Assembly (NCBI RefSeq): GCF_014201615.1
Contig: NZ_JACHEU010000001.1
Location: 2,127,631 to 2,191,630 of the forward strand
Length of the DNA: 64,000 bases
From: Aquamicrobium lusatiense
Lineage (GTDB): Bacteria > Pseudomonadota > Alphaproteobacteria > Rhizobiales > Rhizobiaceae
Direction of reading: 5' to 3'
Shown here: piece by piece, positions 33,790-41,673 of the stretch
Layout of the letters: every line of letters begins with the position of its first letter
Numbering within the stretch: the stretch's first letter is position 1
The notes under the pieces: generated by a model
Told to the model about the DNA's origin: nothing
Databases searched by the model: none
What the model saw: the letters and a program-made list of their open reading frames with translations, nothing else
Position numbers and translations under genes: made by a program

Positions 33790-35478
33790 TCATGCCGCCC
33801 TCCGTTCGGGAGAGGCCGCCGTGCCGATCAGCTGGCGGATGGCGCGCTTGTTGAAGCCGAAGGTCATCAGCGCCGAGGCGCGGTAGCGCGTCAGGCCGAA
33901 GTCATTGCGGCATTCGGGCGGCAGGTACTGCAACTGCTTTTCCGTGGGCGGCTGGCGCAGCCAGGAGCGCGTCTTGAAGGCGCTCTCGTCGGTCTCGTGG
34001 GTGTTCAGCCAGTCGTCTGCCTGCGCGAGGCAGACGGTCCGTTCGCCCACGCCCAGCAGATGCGGGCGTTCGCCCTTCGCGCCGCCGATGGCGTACCAGA
34101 CCCCGTCCAGCCAGAAGATGCCGCCCCAGGCCGCAAAGCCCGTGGCCATCAGCGCGTCGTCCGTGCCGTAGAGGTCGACCCAGGCGAAGCTGGACCGCTT
34201 CAGCAGGTCGATCTCGGTCATCATGAAGCCCGAGAGCGGCATGGCGCCGCCACCTTCACCGGCCTCTTCGTCCTCCCGCGGGAACGCCTCGCCGCAGAGC
34301 GGGCATTCGGTGGCGGCCAGCGGGATCTCCGCCTCGCAGGCCGGACAGGTCTTGGTGGGCGCCTCGCCGGTCTCGGTCTTGCCGTCGAGATCGACATCCT
34401 GTTCCAGCGTGCCGTGGATCAGGCTCGAGGTGCCGAAATCCAGCACGACGCAGTCGGTCTTCACGATGCCGGGGTGTTCCTCGGGGTCGACGGTGCGCAG
34501 CCCGCGCCCGACCATCTGGATCATGGTGGACTTGTAGGAGCTGGGGCGCAGCAGCACGACGCAGGAGGTGGGCGGGTGGTCCCAGCCCTCGGTCAGCACC
34601 GCCACGTTGACGACGACGCGGATGTCCCCCGCCGCGTAGTCGGCGAGGATCGCCTTGCGGGTCTCGGCCGCCAGGTCGCCGTGGATCAGCGCGGCGGAAA
34701 CGCCCGCGGCCCGGAACGCCTCGGTGACGTGTTCGGCATGCGCGACGGTGGAGCAGAACACCACGGTCTGCCGATCGCCCGCCTTTTCCTTCCAGTGGCG
34801 GATCACCTCGTCGGTGACGGGGGCGCGATCCATGATGCCCGCCACCTCCGCCATGTCGAAATCCGACATGGTCTTGCGGACCGAGCGCAACTCGTCCTGC
34901 ACGCCCACGTCGATGACGAAGGTGCGCGGCGGCACGAGGTGGCCCGAGGCGATCAGCTCGCCCAGCCGAACCTGGTCGGCGACATTGTCGAAGACGTCGC
35001 GCAGGCCCTTCCTGTCGCCCCGGTTCGGCGTTGCCGTGACCCCGAAGATGCGGGCGTCGGGATTGGCCTCCCGCACGCGGTCGATGATGCGGCGGTAGCT
35101 GTCGGCGACGGCATGGTGCGCCTCGTCGACGACCAGCAGGTCGAGGCGCGGCATGTCGGCCAGGTTCGAGGCCCGCGCCAGCGTCGGCACCATGGCGAAG
35201 GCGACCTGACCGCCCCACGACTTCTCCGTGGCGTCGATGACCGAGGTGGCGACGCCCGGCACCACGCGCTGGAACTTGGCGCGGTTCTGCGCCGTCAACT
35301 CGTCGCGATGAGCCAGCACGCAGGCCTTGGCGCCGTCGCCGATCATCTCGCCGGTGACCGCCGAAAGCATGATGGTCTTGCCCGCGCCCGTGGGCGCCAC
35401 GCCCAGCGTGTTGCCGCGGGAAGCGAGCGCAGCCACGCTGCGCTCGACGAAGGTCTTCTGGCGGGGGCGCAGGCGCAT
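33790..35478 (-). CDS. superfamily 2 DEAD/DEAH helicase with zinc ribbon
   Basis: The 562-residue protein has Walker A (LGVAPTGAGKTIMLSAV), DEAH (LLVVDEAHHAVADSYRR), GVTATPNRGD (motif III), VVFCSTVAHAEH (IV) and MIQMVGRGLRTVDPEEHPG (VI), as in UvsW/RadD-type helicases. A zinc ribbon (CPACEAEIPLAATECPLCGE) follows at about 385-405. It likely unwinds recombination or replication intermediates of the phage. Confidence 0.9.
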   Translation of the reverse strand: MRLRPRQKTFVERSVAALASRGNTLGVAPTGAGKTIMLSAVTGEMIGDGAKACVLAHRDELTAQNRAKFQRVVPGVATSVIDATEKSWGGQVAFAMVPTLARASNLADMPRLDLLVVDEAHHAVADSYRRIIDRVREANPDARIFGVTATPNRGDRKGLRDVFDNVADQVRLGELIASGHLVPPRTFVIDVGVQDELRSVRKTMSDFDMAEVAGIMDRAPVTDEVIRHWKEKAGDRQTVVFCSTVAHAEHVTEAFRAAGVSAALIHGDLAAETRKAILADYAAGDIRVVVNVAVLTEGWDHPPTSCVVLLRPSSYKSTMIQMVGRGLRTVDPEEHPGIVKTDCVVLDFGTSSLIHGTLEQDVDLDGKTETGEAPTKTCPACEAEIPLAATECPLCGEAFPREDEEAGEGGGAMPLSGFMMTEIDLLKRSSFAWVDLYGTDDALMATGFAAWGGIFWLDGVWYAIGGAKGERPHLLGVGERTVCLAQADDWLNTHETDESAFKTRSWLRQPPTEKQLQYLPPECRNDFGLTRYRASALMTFGFNKRAIRQLIGTAASPERRAA

Positions 35479-35491
35479 GGCCGGTCTCCCC

Positions 35492-36115
35492 TTACTGCGC
35501 CCAGCTCGGCCGACCGGCGGCGCCGGGGGCGGACGCGGGCTGGCTGGGCTGGGTGGCGGTGGCAGGCTGCTGCGCGGCGTGGCCCTGCGCCGGGGCGGCG
35601 GTGAACTGCGGCGCGACCGTGCCCATCAGCGCGGCGTAGTCGCGATGGTCGGGCGTGACGGCGGCGCGGATTTCGTTCTTGTCCTCGCCGTTGGTGTCGG
35701 TGCCGATGTCGATGCGGGCGACGAACTCGACCCCGTCGAGATCGCCGAAGCCGTTGATGCGGCGGCGGGCCTGCGCCTCGGGGGAGTTGTCCTTGTCGGA
35801 CACGCCGCGCGCCGAGTTCAGGATGCCGCGGATCAGGCCGCGCCCCATGTTCGCCCAGTCCGGGCCCTTCGGGCTGTAGAGGCCGATCAGCGACCAGACC
35901 TTGCGCCGGGCATAGGGGCCCTCGACGACAGTGTATTCGGCGTCAAGATAGACGGCGCCGGTGGCGGCGCGGCGCGCCCAGCCGCCGGTCCAGCCCTGCG
36001 AGGGGTCATCGAAGCCGCCGGGGCGGAGCGTCAGGCGCACCTTGGCGAGCGTGCCCTTGGGGATGACGTTGGTGTTGGATTGCGCGGAGTTGAAGTCGTT
36101 CCAGGGTCCGGACAT
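35492..36115 (-). CDS. putative phage single-strand DNA-binding protein
   Basis: The 207-residue protein has a beta-rich core (NVIPKGTLAKVRLTLRPGGF, EGPYARRKVWSLIGLY, DGVEFVARIDIGTDTNGEDK) and a disordered Gln/Pro/Ala tail from about 165 onward. That OB-like core with a flexible tail resembles phage SSB-type or DUF669-like proteins, and it sits between the RecA-like ATPase and helicase genes, a usual place for SSB. The tail lacks the classic acidic tip, so the assignment is tentative. Confidence 0.5.
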   Translation of the reverse strand: MSGPWNDFNSAQSNTNVIPKGTLAKVRLTLRPGGFDDPSQGWTGGWARRAATGAVYLDAEYTVVEGPYARRKVWSLIGLYSPKGPDWANMGRGLIRGILNSARGVSDKDNSPEAQARRRINGFGDLDGVEFVARIDIGTDTNGEDKNEIRAAVTPDHRDYAALMGTVAPQFTAAPAQGHAAQQPATATQPSQPASAPGAAGRPSWAQ

Positions 36116-36125
36116 TGCGCGGCTC

Positions 36126-36200
36126 CTTTCAGTTGGAGGATGGGACGCGCAGCGGCGTCAGAGGGGAAAAGCCACCCCGGCGACCGGATCGGGACACCGG
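36126..36200 (-). repeat. repeated gene leader, copy 1
   Basis: This 75-bp leader before the SSB-like gene shares blocks with 37631-37704: CTTTC(A/G)GTTGGAGG at one end, GGAAAA(A)GCCA in the middle and CCGGATCGGGACA(C/T)CGG at the other. In the message the CCGATCCGG end lies far from the ATG and the GAAAGGAG end supplies the ribosome site. Confidence 0.6.
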
Positions 36201-36216
36201 GCGTGGCGAGAGGCGC

Positions 36217-37092
36217 TCAGCCATTGACGGGCTCCTGCGCGGGGGCGGGATCGGCGGGCGTCACTGGCGGCCAGGTCAGGCGTTCGGAGGCAGGCGCCGC
36301 GGGGCGCTGGATCTTCTCCATCATCCGGCCGAGATGCGGGGCCTCGACCCTGTCGAGGCGGCCCGAGCGGTCCTTGGCCGGATAGCCCCAGGGGTTCAGC
36401 GTCTGGCAGACGAAGGCGCGCTGCGGCTGGCCGCCCGGGTCAGGGATGTCGGCCATGGTGATGACCTGATCCACGATGCCCGGCAGCTCGAGCCCGGTCT
36501 TCGATCCGTCGATCTGCGGCTGGAAGACCTTGCGATTGAAGTCGTCGAGCCGCTCGTCGAGGATGCCCACGAACCAGACATGCTTGCCGCGCGTGTGCTG
36601 CAGATGGGTCAGCCAGCCGATCATCTCGCGGCCATGCAGCCCGTAGGCGCCACGGATGTCGGGCTTGCCGGTCTTCTCGGAGAACGCCTCGGGCTGACCG
36701 CGGCACCACTGGAAGCAGAGCCGCCCGGCCACGGTGATCGAGTCGATGAAGACGGTCTCGTACTTTCCGATCACCGCCGGATCGCCGTAGCGCCCGCAGA
36801 CTTCGTCGAAATGCGCTTGGCTGTAGGGCTGGTCCTCGCGCAGCGCCGGGTTCGGCCCGCCGATGAACACCGCAAAATCCCGGCATTCTTTCCAGGTGCG
36901 GGGCCGGAGCGTGTCGATCTCCAGCCCCTCGACCGCCAGATCCCCGGCCTCGAGGTCGAGGAAGAGCGTGGTCGAGGCGTTCAGTGTCCAGAGCAGCGAG
37001 GTCTTGCCGATGCCGGACCGGCCGAAGATGACGCCCTTGATGCCCTTGCGCTGCGCGAGCCGTTCGTCGGCGCCGATGATGGGAAGGGCCAT
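36217..37092 (-). CDS. Sak4-like RecA-fold recombinase ATPase
   Basis: The 291-residue protein has Walker A (VIFGRSGIGKTSLLWTL), TLFLDLEAGDLAVEG and a Walker-B-like ETVFIDSITVAGRLCFQW, the pattern of phage AAA_24/Sak4 single-strand annealing recombinases. It probably loads on ssDNA with the SSB-like protein encoded next. Its ATG overlaps the preceding stop at 37092. Confidence 0.82.
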   Translation of the reverse strand: MALPIIGADERLAQRKGIKGVIFGRSGIGKTSLLWTLNASTTLFLDLEAGDLAVEGLEIDTLRPRTWKECRDFAVFIGGPNPALREDQPYSQAHFDEVCGRYGDPAVIGKYETVFIDSITVAGRLCFQWCRGQPEAFSEKTGKPDIRGAYGLHGREMIGWLTHLQHTRGKHVWFVGILDERLDDFNRKVFQPQIDGSKTGLELPGIVDQVITMADIPDPGGQPQRAFVCQTLNPWGYPAKDRSGRLDRVEAPHLGRMMEKIQRPAAPASERLTWPPVTPADPAPAQEPVNG

Positions 37093-37388
37093 CACTGGCC
37101 CTCCTTCTTCATCACCGCCGTGGCGGCGCGATCGGCGCCGATGCACCCCGCCTCGCGGGCGAGCTTGTAGAGCCGCTTCAGCGCATCGGCGCGGCGGTAG
37201 GCAGCCGTGCTCTCGCGCTCAGCCTCCACGATCGCGAAGGCGATCTCGTCGACGGTGGCCTCGACGACCGGCAGCGGCTCGTGCGGCTCGTCACCGGCGC
37301 GCTGCGGCAGGGAAATAGTTTCGGGGAGGTCTTCAAGGGCGTAGCTCGCCTTGCGAAGACGGGTGATGTCGTCCGGCTGGTCCGGCAT
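37092..37388 (-). CDS. small helical phage protein
   Basis: The 98-residue protein (ITRLRKASYALEDLPETISL, then DEIAFAIVEAERESTAAYRR) is acidic and mostly helical. The ATG at 37388 has a good ribosome site (CGGAGAA). An in-frame ATG at 37427, which overlaps the upstream stop, is an alternative. It is coupled to the ATPase gene. The function is unknown. Confidence 0.65.
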   Translation of the reverse strand: MPDQPDDITRLRKASYALEDLPETISLPQRAGDEPHEPLPVVEATVDEIAFAIVEAERESTAAYRRADALKRLYKLAREAGCIGADRAATAVMKKEGQ

Positions 37389-37426
37389 AGCTGTTCTCCG
37401 TGGGATGATGTGATCGAGGAGGTGCA

Positions 37427-37621
37427 TCACGCGGCCTCGCGGACGTCGGGCGCGGGCTCGGCGACGTAGATCGCCAGCAGCGGCGTCCCGTCGGCATGGG
37501 CGCCGGCGTCCTCGATCTGGTAGTTGCGGTTGGGCTCGCAGACCTCGGTCAGCTCCCAGCGGCGATAGAGCCCCGGAAGACGCCTGAAATCCTCGAGCGA
37601 CAGATCGGCAGTGCGGTTCAT
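37427..37621 (-). CDS. small conserved phage protein
   Basis: The 64-residue protein (LSLEDFRRLPGLYRRWELTE, then DGTPLLAIYVAEPAPDV) has a compact alpha/beta pattern and no membrane segment. It is the first gene after the sigma-like factor and is preceded by the second copy of the repeated leader. I do not recognise a function. Confidence 0.6.
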   Translation of the reverse strand: MNRTADLSLEDFRRLPGLYRRWELTEVCEPNRNYQIEDAGAHADGTPLLAIYVAEPAPDVREAA

Positions 37622-37630
37622 GCGTGTCTG

Positions 37631-37704
37631 CTTTCGGTTGGAGGGAAGGCGCTCGGGGCGCTCGAATGGAAAAAGCCATCGGCGGGGCCGGATCGGGACA
37701 TCGG
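37631..37704 (-). repeat. repeated gene leader, copy 2
   Basis: This leader before the 64-codon gene repeats, with divergence, the blocks of 36126-36200: CTTTCGGTTGGAGG, GGAAAAAGCCA and CCGGATCGGGACATCGG. The two copies are 1.5 kb apart in the same orientation, both just upstream of a start codon. Confidence 0.6.
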
Positions 37705-37705
37705 C

Positions 37706-38428
37706 TCAGGGGATTTCCTCGAGGGCGTCGTGCAGCCGGCGCATGGCGCGCTGGTACCGCTTGCGGGCGGCGGCCTCGGTCAGGCCCAGTTCGGCTCCCG
37801 CCTCGGCCTGAGAGAAGCCCTCGATCGCCACGCGGATCACCAGGAGGGCGTCATCGCCGAGCAGATTCCGCACGGCGCTGTTCAGTCGTGCGTACCCGGC
37901 CGCGCCGATCCCGCTGTCACCGTTGTCCGCCACCTCGTCGGGATCGGCGCCGCTGGCGAGATGTTCGCGTGTCTGGTCGCGCTGGCGGGCGCGGATCATG
38001 TCGCGCTCGACATTCCGCAGCACCGTGGCCGCGATCCAGTTGACACGCCCGAGGTCGAGCCTGCGGACCGCCTCGGTCGTGCGCGCCAGAACGTCGGATG
38101 CAACCTCGTCGGCAGTGCCGATCCTGCGCCAGATCGACCGGCGGCGGATGGCGTCGAGGCCGGGCCAGAGTGCCAGCAACAGCAGCGTCAGGGCGCAGTC
38201 GGACGCGGGCCCGTCGCCCTGCGCCGCTCTGACGAGCGCGGCGAAGATCAGGTTTTTCCGGGCGGGATCGCCGGTCGTGCGGTGCAACCCGTCCAGCAGG
38301 GCCGCAGGATCGCGGAAGGGTGTGAGGGCAGCCTGCGCACGCCGGACGGCGTCGAAACTGCGCTGGAAGTGAAGGTTGGAGGACGAATGCATAAGGTGAT
38401 CACGGATCTGGTGCCACGCGAAGGACAT
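37706..38428 (-). CDS. sigma-70-like phage transcription factor
   Basis: The 240-residue protein has a region-2-like helical core (RVNWIAATVLRNVERDMIRA) and a C-terminal region-4-like HTH (IEGFSQAEAGAELGLTEAAA, then RKRYQRAMRRLHDALE). This is the architecture of group 4-like or phage sigma factors. A phage sigma could switch on the late module. Sequence similarity to known sigmas is limited, so a diverged sigma-like regulator is the safest statement. Confidence 0.62.
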   Translation of the reverse strand: MSFAWHQIRDHLMHSSSNLHFQRSFDAVRRAQAALTPFRDPAALLDGLHRTTGDPARKNLIFAALVRAAQGDGPASDCALTLLLLALWPGLDAIRRRSIWRRIGTADEVASDVLARTTEAVRRLDLGRVNWIAATVLRNVERDMIRARQRDQTREHLASGADPDEVADNGDSGIGAAGYARLNSAVRNLLGDDALLVIRVAIEGFSQAEAGAELGLTEAAARKRYQRAMRRLHDALEEIP

Positions 38429-38527
38429 CGGACGCCTGCCTTGCGGCCAGGCGTCCGGCGCCTTCTCGTGGCCAGGTCAGGACGTCGCGCGTCTCTGCGA
38501 TTTCAGGGGGTTGGGTGAATGCGCGCG

Positions 38528-38773
38528 TCAGCGCGCGGGTGCGGTCGCGCTGTTCAGCGTGCCGCAGCCCCGGCAGGTCGCCTGAACCGGGAAGCCCACG
38601 AGATACTCGTGCCCCCGCGCGAAGCGCAGGTGCATGCGGCCGTCCCGGCAGACGCCGAGCAGCTTGTCACAGCGCGTGCAGCGCCATTCCGAGTTGGAGG
38701 TGGTGGGCTTGGTCGTCGCGGCGCCGGACCAGTTCGTCGGGGCTGCCTGGCGCGAGGGGAAGGGAGTCGGCAT
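38528..38773 (-). CDS. Com-like zinc-ribbon protein
   Basis: The 81-residue protein has two CxxC pairs (WRCTRCDKLLGV and ATCRGCGTLNS) around a short beta domain, as in phage Mu Com and related Mu-like prophage proteins. Com is an RNA-binding zinc protein that activates translation of the mom DNA-modification gene. No mom homologue is visible here; the nearest modification genes are the methyltransferases at 25.9-28.4 kb. Its own ribosome site lies inside a hairpin. Confidence 0.7.
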   Translation of the reverse strand: MPTPFPSRQAAPTNWSGAATTKPTTSNSEWRCTRCDKLLGVCRDGRMHLRFARGHEYLVGFPVQATCRGCGTLNSATAPAR

Positions 38774-38776
38774 GGA

Positions 38777-38802
38777 AGTGCTCCTCTGATCGATGGAGCA
38801 CT
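38777..38802 (-). promoter_or_regulatory. hairpin covering the ribosome site of the Com-like gene
   Basis: AGTGCTCC (38777-38784) and GGAGCACT (38795-38802) form a perfect 8-bp stem with a 10-base loop. In the message the GAGGAGC ribosome site lies in the loop and the arm nearest the ATG at 38773, so folding would hide it. It is a candidate translational switch. Confidence 0.6.
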
Positions 38803-38818
38803 CCCATTGGCCTGAGGA

Positions 38819-38861
38819 ATCGGAGCCCGTCAGACCCCCCAATCGGAGCCGGATCGGAGCC
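38819..38861. repeat. three ATCGGAGCC direct repeats
   Basis: ATCGGAGCC occurs at 38819-38827, 38842-38850 and 38853-38861, between the Com-like gene and the end of the 735-codon gene. The last two are 11 bp apart, one helical turn, which suggests protein binding at the promoter of the rightmost phage operon. Confidence 0.55.
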
Positions 38862-38866
38862 AGCTG

Positions 38867-41074
38867 TCAGATTGCGATCTCCCACGGCCCCTTGGCGCCA
38901 AGACTTCTCAGAAAGTTGGCCTTCAGCTTGTCCCACAGCGGCTGCTTGAAGATGTTCGACAGGGACTGGTCTTCAGCGATTCCCTTGACAAGATCCTTGG
39001 TCGACATCGGCGTCGGGCCGTTGTTGTGGGCATCGACCAGCCGCTGGATGATCTGGATGCGGTTTTCGCCCTTGATGTCGATGGTGCCTTTCCCTGGCAC
39101 GAAGAGGGTCGCGATATCATCGCCACTACGGGTGAGTCCGACCGTCATGCCTCCACGGGCCAATATCCGATGTCGCCGGAACACGGACCGGAGCTTGTCT
39201 GCGACCAACGCGATTTCGGCTTGCTTGGTGTCGATCTGATCAACAAGCGGCGTCAGAACATTGGCCGCCAGGCACGGTCCAGGAGCGGTGCCGGCCTGCA
39301 GAACCAGTCCAATACCGAGGTTGTGGCGCGCCCGAAGTTCCGTATCGACGGCAGACCGGACCCTCTCCCGGTCGAGACCACGCGCAAGGTAGATCGGAAC
39401 ATCGCCGCCATCGATACTGAGCGTTCCAAGGTAGAGGAGATGATCGGTCAGCTTCTCGATGGCGGGCGCATCGAGCGCCTTTTCGAGACTTTCCTTCAGG
39501 TGTTGCGCGACCCAGCCGTCACGCACCCGATAGATCCTGTAGCGATCCGGGTTGCCCGCAGACGTCGCCTGTCCCTCAGTGACCTTGAGGTCGGCCACCT
39601 TACGGTCTTCTTCCTCTGCATCTCCCTTCTCGATACGAACGACTACTTCGGCTGCCACCGGGCCGACCTCGTCTTCATCGTCGATCAGGTCGTCGCCTTC
39701 CCAGCCGGCCGGCACGAGGAAGCCCAGATCGTTCAGGAGGCCAGGATCGACACCGCGAGATTGGAGCCATGCGCCGGTGACCCTGTCAGCTCCGATATCC
39801 CATATGGCCAGCAAGGCGGGCATGACAGCCATGCTCTCCTCATCGCCCGGTGCACGGCCATCACGGAGGATGTTCCAGTGTCTGAGCAAGCGATGCCCCA
39901 GAACGCGCTCGAAAGGGTCGTCGATGCTGAGAAGGCTGCTCGTGTTGCGGTCGGTGAGCGTGAAGTTGAGGGTTTGCGCCTCATCTCGTCCCGCGCGGAA
40001 ATACCGGACCGCAATCTCAACGAAGCGGATTGCGAGCGCCCGCTCGAAGATCCTCGGAAGGCCCGGATGACTGTCGATGATCTCTGAGATGTCCTGGTCG
40101 ATCGTGGTGGAAAGCGAGAGGCGGTTGGCGAGATTGCCGATGCTGATGTCAGCGCGGATCACCTGCGCGCGGTCGATCACCACGTCGTCAAGTTCCGGCG
40201 GTTCAAGATCGAGCCCCTGCAGGAACTGCGAAATGTCGTAGGCCTGAAAGTCGACGGGCTGGTTGGAGTAAGTCTGCTCGAGGGCAGTCTCGATGAAGCG
40301 TTCGGCAACTGTGTGCCTGAGCTTTCGGTTGCCTGCGCGGACATGGACCCGCCCAGTCGATGGCGTGTAGACGATCATCGCCTCTCCAGGCGGGCGGAAA
40401 TAGATGCTCGACCGATTGCCATCGTCATCGATCTCCCGAACGCTCGTGGGGGGATCGGGATGGAACAGCAGGTACATCTCCGCCGCCGGTTCATCGCCGT
40501 CCTCGGGGATGTCGAACTTGTCGATGCTGTAGCCGTCGCCGCGATCGAGACGCTTGTTGAGGTCGACCAGAAGCTCGTCGAGCAATGCACTGCCGGCGTC
40601 GGGGCCCCCATCGACCGAAGGCTCGGCCATGAAGGTCTGGTAGTGCTTGTCGTAGCGCCGGTAGAGACGCAGGTGCAGGCTGTTCTCCGCCGCTTCAAAC
40701 AAGCCGTGTTCGTTGGCGTAAGCCCACAGGCTTCGCGCGAGCTTGTCCCGCCGGTTCAGAAGTTCCTTGGCGCGCTCGGGTTCGAGCGTGGTCTTGGCGA
40801 GACCTTCGAGGACATACTCGCCACGGTCGCTTGCGATTGTGACGATCCGGGCAGCTTCAGCTTCGAGAGGCCCCAGCCGGTCCTTCTTTTCCTGGGACAG
40901 CATATTTCTGGCAACCGACGGACCGTCCGGATTCTCGGGGTCGAACCTGTAGGGCCCAAGCCAGCTCAGCCTCTCGAAAGCCTTGCTCTTGAGGAATCCG
41001 GACAGCAGTTCCGGCTCTGCATCGTCGAATAGCCGAGAAAGATTGGGGCAAGTTCTGGCCGGGGCGCGTACCAT
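38867..41074 (-). CDS. 735-residue protein of unknown family
   Basis: I do not recognise this protein. It starts MVRAPARTCPNLSRLFDDAE and has alternating helical and acidic segments: FDIPEDGDEPAAEMYLLFHP near 180, STGRVHVRAGNRKLRHTVAE near 245, TTIDQDISEIIDSHPGLPRI near 320, and a C-terminal HTH-like MSTKDLVKGIAEDQSLSNIF near 700. No Walker, nuclease or membrane motif is evident. A GGAG ribosome site lies seven bases before the ATG. It has its own leader and trailer and sits between phage and recombinase genes, as cargo genes do. A defence or regulatory role is only a guess. Confidence 0.8.
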   Translation of the reverse strand: MVRAPARTCPNLSRLFDDAEPELLSGFLKSKAFERLSWLGPYRFDPENPDGPSVARNMLSQEKKDRLGPLEAEAARIVTIASDRGEYVLEGLAKTTLEPERAKELLNRRDKLARSLWAYANEHGLFEAAENSLHLRLYRRYDKHYQTFMAEPSVDGGPDAGSALLDELLVDLNKRLDRGDGYSIDKFDIPEDGDEPAAEMYLLFHPDPPTSVREIDDDGNRSSIYFRPPGEAMIVYTPSTGRVHVRAGNRKLRHTVAERFIETALEQTYSNQPVDFQAYDISQFLQGLDLEPPELDDVVIDRAQVIRADISIGNLANRLSLSTTIDQDISEIIDSHPGLPRIFERALAIRFVEIAVRYFRAGRDEAQTLNFTLTDRNTSSLLSIDDPFERVLGHRLLRHWNILRDGRAPGDEESMAVMPALLAIWDIGADRVTGAWLQSRGVDPGLLNDLGFLVPAGWEGDDLIDDEDEVGPVAAEVVVRIEKGDAEEEDRKVADLKVTEGQATSAGNPDRYRIYRVRDGWVAQHLKESLEKALDAPAIEKLTDHLLYLGTLSIDGGDVPIYLARGLDRERVRSAVDTELRARHNLGIGLVLQAGTAPGPCLAANVLTPLVDQIDTKQAEIALVADKLRSVFRRHRILARGGMTVGLTRSGDDIATLFVPGKGTIDIKGENRIQIIQRLVDAHNNGPTPMSTKDLVKGIAEDQSLSNIFKQPLWDKLKANFLRSLGAKGPWEIAI

Positions 41075-41101
41075 ATAAATCTCCGAAAATACTGAGCTGA
41101 A

Positions 41102-41278
41102 CTATAGATCGCGACCGTAGTGCCTAGCTCGGGGCTCGACACCGCGACGTCGCCTCAGGGGGCCGATTTGACTAACACCACCCTCCCGGGCCGAGAGAAT
41201 CGTTAGGGCAAGATTCACGCGCGCGTCCTCGATCAGCGCCGAAATACGGGGACCGATCGGGCTTGCTTTGCACGGCAT
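41102..41278 (-). CDS. possible 58-residue protein
   Basis: A frame from ATG 41278 to TAG 41102 (MPCKASPIGPRISALIEDAR, then VNLALTILSAREGG) has a good ribosome site (GAGGTGAG) just upstream and ends 27 bases before the ATG of the 735-codon gene, with which it would be co-transcribed. The first half looks helical; the C-terminus is Arg-rich. The remaining 190 bases up to 41469 hold no gene and should carry divergent promoters. Confidence 0.4.
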   Translation of the reverse strand: MPCKASPIGPRISALIEDARVNLALTILSAREGGVSQIGPLRRRRGVEPRARHYGRDL

Positions 41279-41469
41279 GAACTCACCTCATCGAACAACT
41301 GCTCTCGCTTGATTCAACTCCCGATGATCATGGACAAATCCGTGATCGGCAAGCCCTGACGTTCCCTTCCTGTTCGCATTCACTCATCTCGTTCAGCTGA
41401 GATGTCCCGTCGGGGGAGGCTGGGTGGCTTTTGATCGGTAACGACACCACCGAACACGGCTGCCGAGAC

Positions 41470-41673
41470 ATGAAACGCCCGAACCCGCTCCCTCCCGACC
41501 AGATGACCGCCTCCGAGCGCCGCGCCGAACTCTGCGGCCTGCTGGCGCTCGGGCTGGTTCGGCTGCTCGGACAGGATGGACGCGAAGTATCTGACAATAC
41601 TGGAGAACGTTGCCTACACTATCCCGACGACCAATGCCGTCATGCAACTCCAACTCACCGGAGAAACGCATGA
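41470..41673 (+). CDS. small conserved protein of the recombinase cassette
   Basis: The 67-residue protein (MTASERRAELCGLLALGLVR near the start and a polar Cys/His tail) is a short protein regularly found directly before DUF2924 and serine recombinase genes in alphaproteobacteria. Its stop overlaps the DUF2924 ATG (ATGA). The role is unknown. Confidence 0.7.
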   Translation: MKRPNPLPPDQMTASERRAELCGLLALGLVRLLGQDGREVSDNTGERCLHYPDDQCRHATPTHRRNA

